Source of the DNA: an uncultured Catenibacterium sp.
GTDB taxonomy: Bacteria; Bacillota_I; Bacilli_A; Erysipelotrichales; Coprobacillaceae
Length of the DNA stretch: 18,918 nt
Direction of reading: 5' to 3'
Assembly (NCBI GenBank): GCA_900540685.1
Contig: UQGS01000044.1
Location: 1 to 18,918 of the forward strand
Of the stretch, positions 6,903 to 14,184 are shown piece after piece. Position 1 is the stretch's first letter. Every line of letters begins with the position of its first letter. Both the position numbers and the translations under genes were made by a program. The notes below the pieces were generated by a model, which saw only the letters and a list, made by a program, of their open reading frames with translations, was not told the DNA's origin and made no database searches.

Positions 6903-8387
6903 CTTTCTTCTCTTTATGAATAATATGATACCAGAAGAGAGTACAAGAATAGAACCTATCGTATAGATGAGTGTTGTACCCATACCACCAGTACTAGGTA
7001 ATAATGACCCATAGTTGTTTAATACTTCTACTTTCTCTACTACTTTATCATCTACCTTTACGACACCCTTACCATCCGTGTCAGATGTTACTATAATCTT
7101 GATAGGTGTTTTCATTAAGTTATACCCTTTAGGGGCTTCTATTTCTTTCAGGTAATATGTATCTGCTTGGATTCCATTAATATTGATTTTTCCATCATCA
7201 TAGGATATTAACGTCACATTTCCCTTCTTGTTGTAATCATAGTTACTTCCTGATTGAATGAATTTCAATGCATTGTCTTCAGTTGGGTTTTGATTTTTAG
7301 ATAGGATAAACTTAGCCCCAGCAAGTGCTTTATTATACCCAGTATATTTAAAAACAGGGATACGATAAGTAAATGTTTCTGTTTTAGATTCTTCAGTCTT
7401 AGAATTATTACCATATGTTAGATAGGATGTATTAACCAAAGGTGTATCAATAGGTGCATCATTTTTCACTGCAGCCAAATACTTAATATAGATCTGTGTT
7501 AACTTACCTGAATCAATATCTGCTTGATACTTCTTATAAAATGAGTCAGTAAAGGTTACATGGAAATTACAGCCATCACCTGTTTCTGTAGTTGAATTAT
7601 AGTCTTCAAATTTCTTTAAACTCTTACGTTTTAAGCTTTCATTTTTTTCATTACTATAATAGGCAATACCATCTTTAAGTACTGAATTATATGTTAAATT
7701 TCTATCCATATAGTCATGTAAGACATAGTTTGTGACATGTGGCTTGACATTAATAATCGTTTCAAAAAATACATTATCTCCACGATTCATTGAATTTCTT
7801 TTTTTATTATTACTTATAGTTCCACCATTCGCAACAAGCTTACTAACACTTGGAGACGCATGTTTATCTCTTATTTCTACTTCCGGCCTTGTTGTATCAA
7901 TACTGCAAGCTGTCCCTGCACTGGTTTCTACTACATAATATCCAAGTGGTAAATGATCAAATACAACTTTCGCATTTGTCTCATTAGATGCTTGAGCAGA
8001 TGCAGTTGGTGAAATCTTATTATTCTTCGCATACTCTATCGCAAGAAGGCCAAAATTACGTGCACCTATTTCATTATTCTGATCATCTCTAAAAGAGACA
8101 TATCCATCATTATTTGTTTTTATATACTTTCTTGCACCATTGGTGTTAATGAATCCATCCCAGGCATCACCATTTCTTTTATATGAATAAGTCCCTTTGT
8201 CTTTATCATAGCTTTCAAGTGTTAGGATCTTATAAATATTATATGTTTCTCCTGCTTTCGCATTAGTAACAGTTACTTTTCCTATGTTTTGTGCTGATGT
8301 TTCTACTGCACCAACATAACTTGTCATTGAAATAACCATCATGAATATACACATAATGGCTACAACTTTCCTTATTAACTTCCCCAT
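6897..8387 (-). CDS. Pilin-like LPXTG surface protein with CnaB/SpaA-type domains
   Basis: A secreted protein covalently attached to peptidoglycan, or built into a pilus, by sortase. Residues 1-28 are a signal peptide (basic MGKLIRK, hydrophobic core, cleavage likely near VGA). The C-terminus carries LPSTG at 463-467, a hydrophobic anchor and the tail KRRKK. Between them lie an N-terminal domain with LPLGYYVVET (146-155), a middle domain of fimbrial-isopeptide type (about 178-340), and a SpaA-like domain (about 345-457) with AGAKFIL and the E-box YYLKEIEAPKGY (411-422). These Lys/Asn/Glu patterns are typical of self-crosslinking pilins. The 496-aa size fits a major (backbone) pilin. No sortase or partner pilin is nearby, so a single wall-anchored adhesin remains possible. 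The ribosome site AAGGGA is weak. Confidence 0.88.
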   Translation of the reverse strand: MGKLIRKVVAIMCIFMMVISMTSYVGAVETSAQNIGKVTVTNAKAGETYNIYKILTLESYDKDKGTYSYKRNGDAWDGFINTNGARKYIKTNNDGYVSFRDDQNNEIGARNFGLLAIEYAKNNKISPTASAQASNETNAKVVFDHLPLGYYVVETSAGTACSIDTTRPEVEIRDKHASPSVSKLVANGGTISNNKKRNSMNRGDNVFFETIINVKPHVTNYVLHDYMDRNLTYNSVLKDGIAYYSNEKNESLKRKSLKKFEDYNSTTETGDGCNFHVTFTDSFYKKYQADIDSGKLTQIYIKYLAAVKNDAPIDTPLVNTSYLTYGNNSKTEESKTETFTYRIPVFKYTGYNKALAGAKFILSKNQNPTEDNALKFIQSGSNYDYNKKGNVTLISYDDGKININGIQADTYYLKEIEAPKGYNLMKTPIKIIVTSDTDGKGVVKVDDKVVEKVEVLNNYGSLLPSTGGMGTTLIYTIGSILVLSSGIILFIKRRKK

Positions 8388-8494
8388 CTTTTAATCCCTT
8401 TATGTTCTTCATATGATTTTTTAATTATTAATACCATAAATATATAATCATAACTCCCTATTAGATCTATACATTATGAGTAATTCGCGACATT

Positions 8495-8523
8495 AATATA
8501 ACGCTTTTTATTGGATATTTCAA
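8495..8523 (-). promoter_or_regulatory. Promoter of the LPXTG protein gene
   Basis: TTGAAA (8523-8518), 17-bp spacer, TATATT (8500-8495) on the minus strand. It predicts an untranslated leader of about 100 nt. Confidence 0.55.
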
Positions 8524-8531
8524 TAAAAAGC
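8503..8531. repeat. 11-bp perfect inverted repeat overlapping the pilin promoter
   Basis: GCTTTTTATTG (8503-8513) and CAATAAAAAGC (8521-8531) flank a 7-bp centre. No U-tract follows on either strand. One arm includes part of the -35, the other fills the spacer, so an operator is likely. Confidence 0.55.
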
Positions 8532-8617
8532 CTTCTGTTTCAAAAAGAGTAACACTGTTACATCACAACAACTATAGAACTTCACTTTTTTACCTTTAAA
8601 AACAATAATATATTCGA

Positions 8618-8623
8618 TATAAT
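8618..8623 (+). promoter_or_regulatory. Putative -10 element of the Ig-like membrane protein gene
   Basis: Consensus TATAAT; a weak -35 TTTAAA lies 17 bp upstream (8595-8600). Confidence 0.5.
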
Positions 8624-8652
8624 GGAAGAGAATTAAAAAAGGTGGGTACAAT

Positions 8653-9126
8653 ATGTCAGATAAACAAAATAGCACGCTTGAAGAAGAAAGAGAACCTCTT
8701 TCTAAGGGCTGGATTTTCGCAGGTATTGTTCTTTTTCCACTGATTCCTTTTGTGCTGATATATTTTAATAAACATATAAAGAAGAAAATGAAGATGATTT
8801 TAGCTGTTGTATATTTCTTTTTCTTATTTGGTGTTTATCAATATGCATGTGTAGCACAGGGTCCAGTGTTAAGTAGTGTGATTATTCCTGATCAGTATGT
8901 CACAGTGAAGCAGGGAGAAACATACCAGATTCATTACAAAACTGATCCTCAGAAAGTGAAAGTAGAATATACACATTATTCATCTCAGTATGCCAATGTG
9001 GCAAGTGTTGACCAGAATGGTTTAGTGACAACTATTACTCCTGGTAAGACACGTATTACTTTGACTGCAGGAGATAATCATCATACTTATAAGAAGAAAT
9101 ATCTTACAATCCATGTGATTGAATAG
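8653..9126 (+). CDS. Small membrane protein with extracellular Ig-like (BIG2-type) domain
   Basis: 157 aa. A charged N-terminus (residues 1-18) is followed by two transmembrane segments (about 20-38 and 48-66) and an extracytoplasmic domain (about 75-157). That domain reads like bacterial Ig-like group 2: a VTVKQGETYQI strand, then ANVASVDQNGLVTTITPGKTRITLTAG, the usual motif of this fold. The domain generally supports binding or spacing at the cell surface, not catalysis. AAAGGTGG precedes the ATG by eight bases. It has its own terminator at 9125-9148, and the next gene begins 38 bp further on the same strand, so partial co-expression by read-through is possible. It is divergent from the pilin-like gene across 265 bp. 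Precise role unknown. Confidence 0.8.
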   Translation: MSDKQNSTLEEEREPLSKGWIFAGIVLFPLIPFVLIYFNKHIKKKMKMILAVVYFFFLFGVYQYACVAQGPVLSSVIIPDQYVTVKQGETYQIHYKTDPQKVKVEYTHYSSQYANVASVDQNGLVTTITPGKTRITLTAGDNHHTYKKKYLTIHVIE

Positions 9127-9148
9127 AGCGTGTTTACGCTCTTTTTTT
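9125..9148 (+). terminator. Terminator between the Ig-like and CpXC genes
   Basis: AGAGCGT/ACGCTCT stem with GTTT loop, followed by a run of T residues; it overlaps the TAG stop. Confidence 0.85.
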
Positions 9149-9164
9149 GTTAGGGGGAAGGATT

Positions 9165-10355
9165 ATGAGAAATAAAGATGTATATATCATTACATGTGCG
9201 AAATGCGATAAAGAGAATAGAAATGAAGGTTATAGCTGTGTAGGACCTGACCAAAGAGAAAGTATTATCGATGATTCTATTATGACTTATACTTGTCCAC
9301 ATTGTGGAGAGAAAACTTTCTTAAAGCATCCTTTGACTTATATAGATCCAGTTCATCACTTTATTGTGATGTATGGACAGGACAAAGAACAGTTCTTTCA
9401 TGGTGTAGAACAGTTACGTACGACTCCTATTTATCAAGATTATATATTCCGTTATACAGATTCATGGTTAAGTTTCAAAGAGAAGATCATGATTCTAGAG
9501 AATAATAGAGATGATCGTTTAATGGAGCTCTATAAGCTTGCATTAAAGAATGAACTCAATGAAGAAGTTCCTTCTTTATTCTTATTTAATAAAGAAGGAG
9601 AGAACGAACTCATGATTGCGTTAAGTCCTCAGGATACACGAGCCTATATCTTTAATAGAGACTGGTATGATATTAAGGAAGAAGATCCTCTTGTGAAGAA
9701 GATATTAAAGTATGATACAAGCTTAGTGGTAGATAAGAGCTGGCCTGAGAGATTATATGATTATCGTATTAATGTTTCATTATGTGAGGTACAGACTAGG
9801 ATACAGGTGAGAACATACTTAATTCCTTCATATGTTCATATAGATGTAGGAGATCCTGTTTATGTATACGAGAATGGAGAAAGAGTATTAGGGCATGTTA
9901 TGACAAAGAATATCAAGAATGCTGCGGATGTCCCTGATCATCTTCATTTTATTGAAAAAGCACTTCCTATAGAAACAGAATATGATGAATATATCAAACA
10001 GGAATATAGAGAACTGTTCCCTATTAGGGAACAGAAAATAGAATCATTTCTAGATGTTTTAAATGATTTACGTTTCTATTATTATATAGAGGAAATAGAT
10101 GAGAATGCCTCTAACTATACAATGGATATAGATGGATTACGTTTAATGCCTCTTTATATTGATCAAAAGGAAGCGATAGAAAGAAAACCAGAGAACGGTT
10201 ATGTGTTAGCTGATTTATTAACAGATGTATTAAAGATGACATTTGATAAAATTGATGGATACATTATTAATGAAAATAGATTATTTATATTAGATTCTCA
10301 TTATATTGATATGTTCCTATCTTTCGCAAAACGTAAGAAAGCCGAGATCAATTGA
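9165..10355 (+). CDS. CpXC-domain zinc-ribbon protein, function unknown
   Basis: The N-terminal 55 residues carry two CxxC pairs (Cys11/Cys14 in TCAKC and Cys44/Cys47 in TCPHC), probably a zinc ribbon of the CpXC type (a Pfam domain of unknown function). The rest, to residue 396, is soluble, acidic and rich in aromatic residues, with no motif I can name. No signal peptide or membrane segment. The longest frame starts at TTG 9147, but AGGGGGAAGG lies just before the ATG at 9165, which is chosen. The stop codon lies inside the palindromic terminator 10342-10361. Its only same-strand neighbour is the Ig-like membrane protein upstream, separated by a terminator. Confidence 0.78.
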   Translation: MRNKDVYIITCAKCDKENRNEGYSCVGPDQRESIIDDSIMTYTCPHCGEKTFLKHPLTYIDPVHHFIVMYGQDKEQFFHGVEQLRTTPIYQDYIFRYTDSWLSFKEKIMILENNRDDRLMELYKLALKNELNEEVPSLFLFNKEGENELMIALSPQDTRAYIFNRDWYDIKEEDPLVKKILKYDTSLVVDKSWPERLYDYRINVSLCEVQTRIQVRTYLIPSYVHIDVGDPVYVYENGERVLGHVMTKNIKNAADVPDHLHFIEKALPIETEYDEYIKQEYRELFPIREQKIESFLDVLNDLRFYYYIEEIDENASNYTMDIDGLRLMPLYIDQKEAIERKPENGYVLADLLTDVLKMTFDKIDGYIINENRLFILDSHYIDMFLSFAKRKKAEIN

Positions 10356-10366
10356 TCTCGGTTTTT
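10342..10366 (+). terminator. Terminator between convergent CpXC and DeoR genes
   Basis: Perfect 10-bp arms CCGAGATCAA/TTGATCTCGG followed by TTTTT on the plus strand. On the minus strand it is followed by CTTTCTT, so weak bidirectional use for the DeoR gene is possible. Confidence 0.85.
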
Positions 10367-11126
10367 AGATGAGTTCTACTTGATGGTCTTTAAATAGTTT
10401 AATTTGTGCGTGGTCTAGTTCTTTTTCACATATATAGCCTGTGAAATCATCAAGTGAGGCATAGGCATAATTGCCATCCTGATTGAGTTTTACACTTTCT
10501 CCTACCATATAAGACTGCTTACTTGCATTGATGGCAGTCTTTTTAGTGATACCATCATTTGTTTCATATGTTGTGATAACGTTATGGTCTAAGTCAATCC
10601 CTACTACACCAATAAATGAAATATCAAAACGATATTTTCTTATAAGGTGATTTGTGAGTGCCCCGACAAATCCATCTCTTGCCTGATTGAAGTCTCCACC
10701 TAAGAAGATCAATCTTACTGCACTATTTTGTCTATAAAGCTGCATGATATCAATCATATTTGTCACAATAGTGACAGAAAGATTTTGTTCGAATATAAGC
10801 TTTGCGAGTTCTAGGTTGATTGTAGATATATCCAAGAAGATTACATAACCCTTCTCTATAACATCAAGCGCTTTAGAGGCAATGATTTTCTTTTCTTTAC
10901 TATAAAGTTCAACACGTTCTGAGACATTGGTATGATGTAAATTAACACGGATATTTACTGCTCCGCCATGTACTCTTTTGAGTTTTCCTGCCTTTTCTAG
11001 AATAGTGAGATCTTTACGGATACAATCTTCAGTGACATCAAACATAACAGCAAGTTCCTTGACAAAGACCTGTCCTTCAATATTTAATTTTGTGATGATT
11101 TGTTGGTGGCGTTTTTTCTGAGACAT
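10365..11126 (-). CDS. DeoR-family transcriptional regulator
   Basis: A repressor type that usually controls sugar catabolism. The N-terminal winged helix-turn-helix (about residues 5-56) ends in the signature RKDLTILEKAGKLKRVHGGA. The C-terminal DeoR sensor domain (about 75-235) keeps IVTN, LGG and FIGVVGID. The usual phosphosugar loop DxGTT reads DISTIN, and the late DSSKF-like motif is missing, so the ligand site may be altered. An AAAGGAG ribosome site lies inside the end of the upstream gene, and only one base separates that gene's TAG from this ATG, so the two are translationally linked. 253 aa is normal for the family. Target genes are not evident; the linked flavin-type gene and YhhN gene are candidates. 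Confidence 0.92.
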   Translation of the reverse strand: MSQKKRHQQIITKLNIEGQVFVKELAVMFDVTEDCIRKDLTILEKAGKLKRVHGGAVNIRVNLHHTNVSERVELYSKEKKIIASKALDVIEKGYVIFLDISTINLELAKLIFEQNLSVTIVTNMIDIMQLYRQNSAVRLIFLGGDFNQARDGFVGALTNHLIRKYRFDISFIGVVGIDLDHNVITTYETNDGITKKTAINASKQSYMVGESVKLNQDGNYAYASLDDFTGYICEKELDHAQIKLFKDHQVELI

Positions 11127-11127
11127 T

Positions 11128-11589
11128 CTATGCTCCTTTAAAATGATTTTTACCTGTCACCTGTTTCAATGTAATCTTATAGACATGGCATGTGTCTATA
11201 TAATCCTTATTATAAGGATATGTTTCATAACCACAATGTGTTAAGATTGCTTCCATTGCTTCATTATAAGATTCATGAGGAACAGGTTCTATAATACCTT
11301 TACCTATAATAGATGAATAAGAATTAGAGACTGTTTTATCTGGTTTACAGAAATATTCATATAATGTTTCTGCCTGTACACCTACATGAGGATTTTCTTT
11401 GATGAGGTGAGTCATCTTTCCTTCTCTTGGTGTATAAATATAAAGCACAATCTTTTCTTCATCATCTCCGATACCAAAGTTCATTGGGACTATATAGGGA
11501 TACTCCCCGTCCTGAAATGCGATATGTAATGTATCAAAATGATGAAGCATCTCCCTTAATTGATTTAAATCTTCTACTGTTTCTGCCAT
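11128..11589 (-). CDS. Pyridoxamine 5'-phosphate oxidase-fold flavoprotein (NimA-like)
   Basis: A 153-aa split-barrel protein of the pyridoxamine 5'-phosphate oxidase superfamily, whose small members bind FMN or F420 and act as flavin reductases or nitroimidazole resistance-like proteins. Supporting pattern: HIAFQDGEYPYIVPMNFG (about residues 22-39), a strand ending YIYTPREGKMTHLIKENPHVGV (about 50-71), and a C-terminal strand with TCHVYKITLKQVTGK. The typical N-terminal Arg-Arg of NimA proteins is absent. GGGGAG lies six bases before the ATG. An extended -10 (TGTTAAAAT, 11620-11612) sits immediately upstream. The DeoR gene follows after one base. Substrate unknown. Confidence 0.85.
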   Translation of the reverse strand: MAETVEDLNQLREMLHHFDTLHIAFQDGEYPYIVPMNFGIGDDEEKIVLYIYTPREGKMTHLIKENPHVGVQAETLYEYFCKPDKTVSNSYSSIIGKGIIEPVPHESYNEAMEAILTHCGYETYPYNKDYIDTCHVYKITLKQVTGKNHFKGA

Positions 11590-11611
11590 TTCTCTCTCCC
11601 CTTTTGTATCT

Positions 11612-11620
11612 ATTTTAACA
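11612..11620 (-). promoter_or_regulatory. Putative extended -10 promoter of the flavoprotein-deoR pair
   Basis: TGTTAAAAT on the minus strand (TGN plus TAAAAT) with a poor -35. It lies between the YhhN-like gene and the flavoprotein gene; no terminator separates these, so a three-gene operon is also possible. Confidence 0.4.
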
Positions 11621-11622
11621 CA

Positions 11623-12228
11623 TTAGATGAAAGAAAAACTGTAAGCGGTTAAAAATATTCCAAAATAATATAAGAAAATACTGATTATTCCTAAGAATTG
11701 GACATTGTTTTTCTTAAAGAGAACAAGAAGTATATCTGATATAAGATAGAAAATAAACCCTACTGCCATCATCTTGAAATTAAGGGTATTAAGACTTATA
11801 GCTGTAAGAATACTTTTTGTAGTCAGCCAGACAAGCGCAAAAATAGAGCTAGTAAGTTCTGTTTTGTAGGTTGAAAGATCAATAATCTTAAAATATGTAA
11901 GTATTTCTAGAAGTATCATAGCACATACAGGAACGATTAATTCTATATATGTGAATGGTTCAAAGTGATAATAGAAGAATAAGAAGGCTATATCACCAAT
12001 TAAGAAGGCATTAAGACCATATCTAAATAGTTCCTTCTTACATAAGAGTATATCTCCAATCATATAACCTAGTAGTGCTGGGAGAATAAGAAGAAATAGT
12101 TTTGTCTGATGAGAAAAATAGGCAGTAAGGATAAAACCTAATGAACATAATCCTTTGGTATAAATATGATAACGTGTACGCCATGTACAGATCATTATAA
12201 GAAATAATAAAATATATAATACAATCAT
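11623..12228 (-). CDS. YhhN-family membrane protein (lysoplasmalogenase-like)
   Basis: A 201-aa protein with about seven or eight transmembrane helices. It shows the YhhN/TMEM86 pattern of two membrane-embedded acidic stretches: GYMIGDILLCKKELFRYGLNAFLIGDIAF (split here: GDILL, then FRYG, then GD) near residue 70-100, and FYLISDILL near 170. Eukaryotic TMEM86B hydrolyses the vinyl ether of lysoplasmalogens; bacterial members are thought to be similar membrane hydrolases, and anaerobic Firmicutes do make plasmalogens. A longer frame begins at GTG 12258, but AGAAAGGA precedes the ATG at 12228 at good spacing, so that start is preferred. The flavoprotein gene follows after 33 bp with no terminator. 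Family assignment is fairly secure; enzymatic activity is inferred. Confidence 0.78.
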   Translation of the reverse strand: MIVLYILLFLIMICTWRTRYHIYTKGLCSLGFILTAYFSHQTKLFLLILPALLGYMIGDILLCKKELFRYGLNAFLIGDIAFLFFYYHFEPFTYIELIVPVCAMILLEILTYFKIIDLSTYKTELTSSIFALVWLTTKSILTAISLNTLNFKMMAVGFIFYLISDILLVLFKKNNVQFLGIISIFLYYFGIFLTAYSFSFI

Positions 12229-12273
12229 AACAATTTCCTTTCTAAAATAGTCTACCACATTTCAAAGATGTGT

Positions 12274-12281
12274 GCTATAGT
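12274..12281 (+). promoter_or_regulatory. Putative extended -10 of the HAD phosphatase gene
   Basis: TGCTATAGT (TGN then TATAGT) 25 bp before the ATG at 12306; no good -35. The predicted start falls inside TTGTGCACAA (12281-12290). Confidence 0.45.
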
Positions 12282-12294
12282 TGTGCACAAAGGG
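12280..12294. repeat. 15-bp motif with palindromic core, copy 2
   Basis: GTTGTGCACAAAGGG, identical to 3466-3480. The GGG also belongs to the ribosome-site region of the HAD gene, so part of the identity may be coincidental. Confidence 0.4.
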
Positions 12295-12305
12295 GGAAAA
12301 GACAC

Positions 12306-13124
12306 ATGATCAAATTAATTGCGACAGATATGGATGGAACATTCCTAGATAATAAGAAGCAGTTTGATAAGTCTTTTATTGATTTATTTTTTGAGATGAA
12401 GGAACAGGGTGTACTGTTTGTAGCTGCAAGTGGGAACCAGTATGCAAGACTTTATCAGAAGTTCTTACCTATGAGTGAGGATATGTATTTTATCGCAGAT
12501 GGAGGCAGTTATATTGCGAAGGGACCAAATACATTAGAAGTGTTTGATATGGACCGTAAGAAAGCATTTCTTGCGATAGAGAGAGTCAAACAACATTATC
12601 CTGATTTTAAGATTGTAGTAGCGGGTGAAAAGTATGCGTATGCAAGAAAGAAAGATCATCTTACTAAAGAACTCACTACTTATTATTGTTCAAATAAGTT
12701 GATTGATGATTTTGATGAAATTGATGAACCTATTACTAAGGTTGCCATCCTTGACCCTCAAGGTGATATTAAGAAGAATGCAGGAGATATTACACGTATC
12801 TTACCTAGTGGGTTACAGATTATTACATCTGGTAATGAATGGATGGATATTCAAAGAGATGGTGTAAATAAGGGTCTTGGTATGCGTTATATCCAGGAAC
12901 ATGAACATATTTCTAGAGATGAATGTCTGGCTTTTGGTGATCAGATGAATGATTATGCTTTATTAGAGTCTGTTAAGTATGGTTTTGCGATGGAAAATGC
13001 GGTGGATGAAATCAAGAAGCTGGCTTATGGTATTACTGATTCTAATGAAGATCAGGGATGCTTAAAAATTATTAAAAAGGCTCTTAGAAAAAATAAAGAA
13101 CAGGCCGCTAATGACCTGCTTTAA
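12306..13124 (+). CDS. Cof-type HAD-superfamily phosphatase
   Basis: A 272-aa cytoplasmic magnesium-dependent phosphatase of the HAD IIB (Cof) group, usually active on sugar phosphates or nucleotide/cofactor phosphates. Motif I is DMDGTF near the N-terminus (nucleophile Asp8, general acid Asp10). Motif II is the AASGN stretch (about 42-46), motif III Lys in DGVNKGLGM, and motif IV GDQMNDYAL near residue 217. The cap between motifs II and III matches IIB proteins. The longest frame starts upstream at 12270, but AAAGGGGGAAAAG precedes the ATG at 12306, and the protein there starts MIKLIATDMDGT as usual. It overlaps the convergent phosphodiesterase-kinase gene by 17 bp. Natural substrate unknown. 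Confidence 0.92.
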   Translation: MIKLIATDMDGTFLDNKKQFDKSFIDLFFEMKEQGVLFVAASGNQYARLYQKFLPMSEDMYFIADGGSYIAKGPNTLEVFDMDRKKAFLAIERVKQHYPDFKIVVAGEKYAYARKKDHLTKELTTYYCSNKLIDDFDEIDEPITKVAILDPQGDIKKNAGDITRILPSGLQIITSGNEWMDIQRDGVNKGLGMRYIQEHEHISRDECLAFGDQMNDYALLESVKYGFAMENAVDEIKKLAYGITDSNEDQGCLKIIKKALRKNKEQAANDLL

Positions 13125-14148
13125 AATAGAAATCACAATAATTTTGGATATCAAAGGTAGAGAAGTATTTCTCTTCTAATGGTATCCATTTTTTTGTGAA
13201 CATATTAAGAGATTCTTTCCCGTTTCTTTCTTCTATACGTTTAAGTCTAAGTGTTTCATCTATATCTACAAATATAGTTATATCATACGTATCAATAAGT
13301 TCAGGATGGCATGAATAAGAACCTTCTATAATATTAATAGGTTTATAAGGATACAGAGTACCTTCACTTATAGACATTGAGGAACAATCAAATGGACGAT
13401 AAAGAACATCCTGATGATTTAAAAGAGGTTCTAATACTTCTTTCTTAAACCTTTCTCTATCTACATTACCCCCTGGCTCATTATATCTTTCTTGTGTACG
13501 CTGACACGCCTGAAGATAGAAATCATCCATATGAAATATATGACAATCCAGATATGCCTTAAGCTTATTCGCAAGGGTAGTTTTACCACTTCCACATCTT
13601 CCATCTATCGCAATAGTAACATGTCCGTTCTGTTTATATATCTTATGAATCACTTCTAATAGTTCTTTTTCTTTATAAGGGAGATATTTAAGTCCTTCTA
13701 CTAGATAATGAGCCTGTAAGAGTTCTACTTTTATATCTTTTGTAGAGACTTCTTGAAGTGTTCTATCCCCTTCTACTGCTTTTCTTAATATAGTGATATG
13801 AGGATAGAAAGGTTTATCATCAAAAGGAATATCATGTGCCTTTAATACATTTCTTAATGTAGTGACATATTTCTCTAATACAGGATTGTCTTTGATCCCT
13901 ATCCAGTAGATCTTCTTGAAATGACCAATACGGTTCAAAGTGATGGTGATTTCAGGAAGAAGAATAGATTGTATGATTTCCATAATCTCATCCTGTCTAT
14001 TGGTTTCACCAAAGAAGGCTAAGGTCATATGGAGGTTATCTGGATCATAATACTTACCTTCTATATTTTCTTCCTTTAAAGAATCCATAATATGAACAAT
14101 TTCTTCTTTAAAAGAAGAATTGAATGTAAGAGCGATAAATTGTCTCAT
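13108..14148 (-). CDS. Fused 2H RNA 2',3'-cyclic phosphodiesterase (ThpR-like) and P-loop kinase
   Basis: One 346-aa frame joins two domains normally found apart. Residues 1-165 form a 2H phosphoesterase of the ThpR/LigT type, with both catalytic HxTx motifs (His40-Met-Thr42 in NLHMTL and His117-Ile-Thr119 in YPHITI). Residues 175-346 form a P-loop kinase annotated as uridine kinase in many clostridia: Walker A GRCGSGKT (183-190), then HMDDFYL, NEPGGNVD, a YRPFDC segment, NIIEGSYS and a late RIEERNG. The longer frame from 14199 is rejected because AAAGGATG precedes the ATG at 14148. The linker is in frame with no sign of a sequencing join. The first domain should open 2',3'-cyclic phosphate RNA ends; the second phosphorylates a nucleoside or possibly an RNA 5' end. 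It is divergent from a tRNA-Arg gene, 36 bp apart. Confidence 0.9.
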   Translation of the reverse strand: MRQFIALTFNSSFKEEIVHIMDSLKEENIEGKYYDPDNLHMTLAFFGETNRQDEIMEIIQSILLPEITITLNRIGHFKKIYWIGIKDNPVLEKYVTTLRNVLKAHDIPFDDKPFYPHITILRKAVEGDRTLQEVSTKDIKVELLQAHYLVEGLKYLPYKEKELLEVIHKIYKQNGHVTIAIDGRCGSGKTTLANKLKAYLDCHIFHMDDFYLQACQRTQERYNEPGGNVDRERFKKEVLEPLLNHQDVLYRPFDCSSMSISEGTLYPYKPINIIEGSYSCHPELIDTYDITIFVDIDETLRLKRIEERNGKESLNMFTKKWIPLEEKYFSTFDIQNYCDFYFKAGH

Positions 14149-14164
14149 AAAATCATCCTTTCTA

Positions 14165-14173
14165 TGATATAAT
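14165..14173 (+). promoter_or_regulatory. Extended -10 promoter of the tRNA gene, overlapping the divergent gene's -10
   Basis: TGATATAAT (TGN plus consensus TATAAT, 14168-14173) lies 11 bp before the tRNA. The same bases read TATTAT on the minus strand (14174-14169) and are the best -10 for the phosphodiesterase-kinase gene. Confidence 0.6.
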
Positions 14174-14184
14174 AAACAAGCTAT

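Noticed and set aside
8549..8561. GTAACACTGTTAC dyad in the pilin/Ig-like intergenic region
   Set aside because: Only 5-bp arms; common by chance and not aligned with a promoter element.
13099..13121. Hairpin CAGGCC/GACCTG at the tail-to-tail overlap of the HAD and phosphodiesterase-kinase genes as a shared terminator
   Set aside because: Only four clean base pairs before a mismatch and no proper T run on the plus strand.
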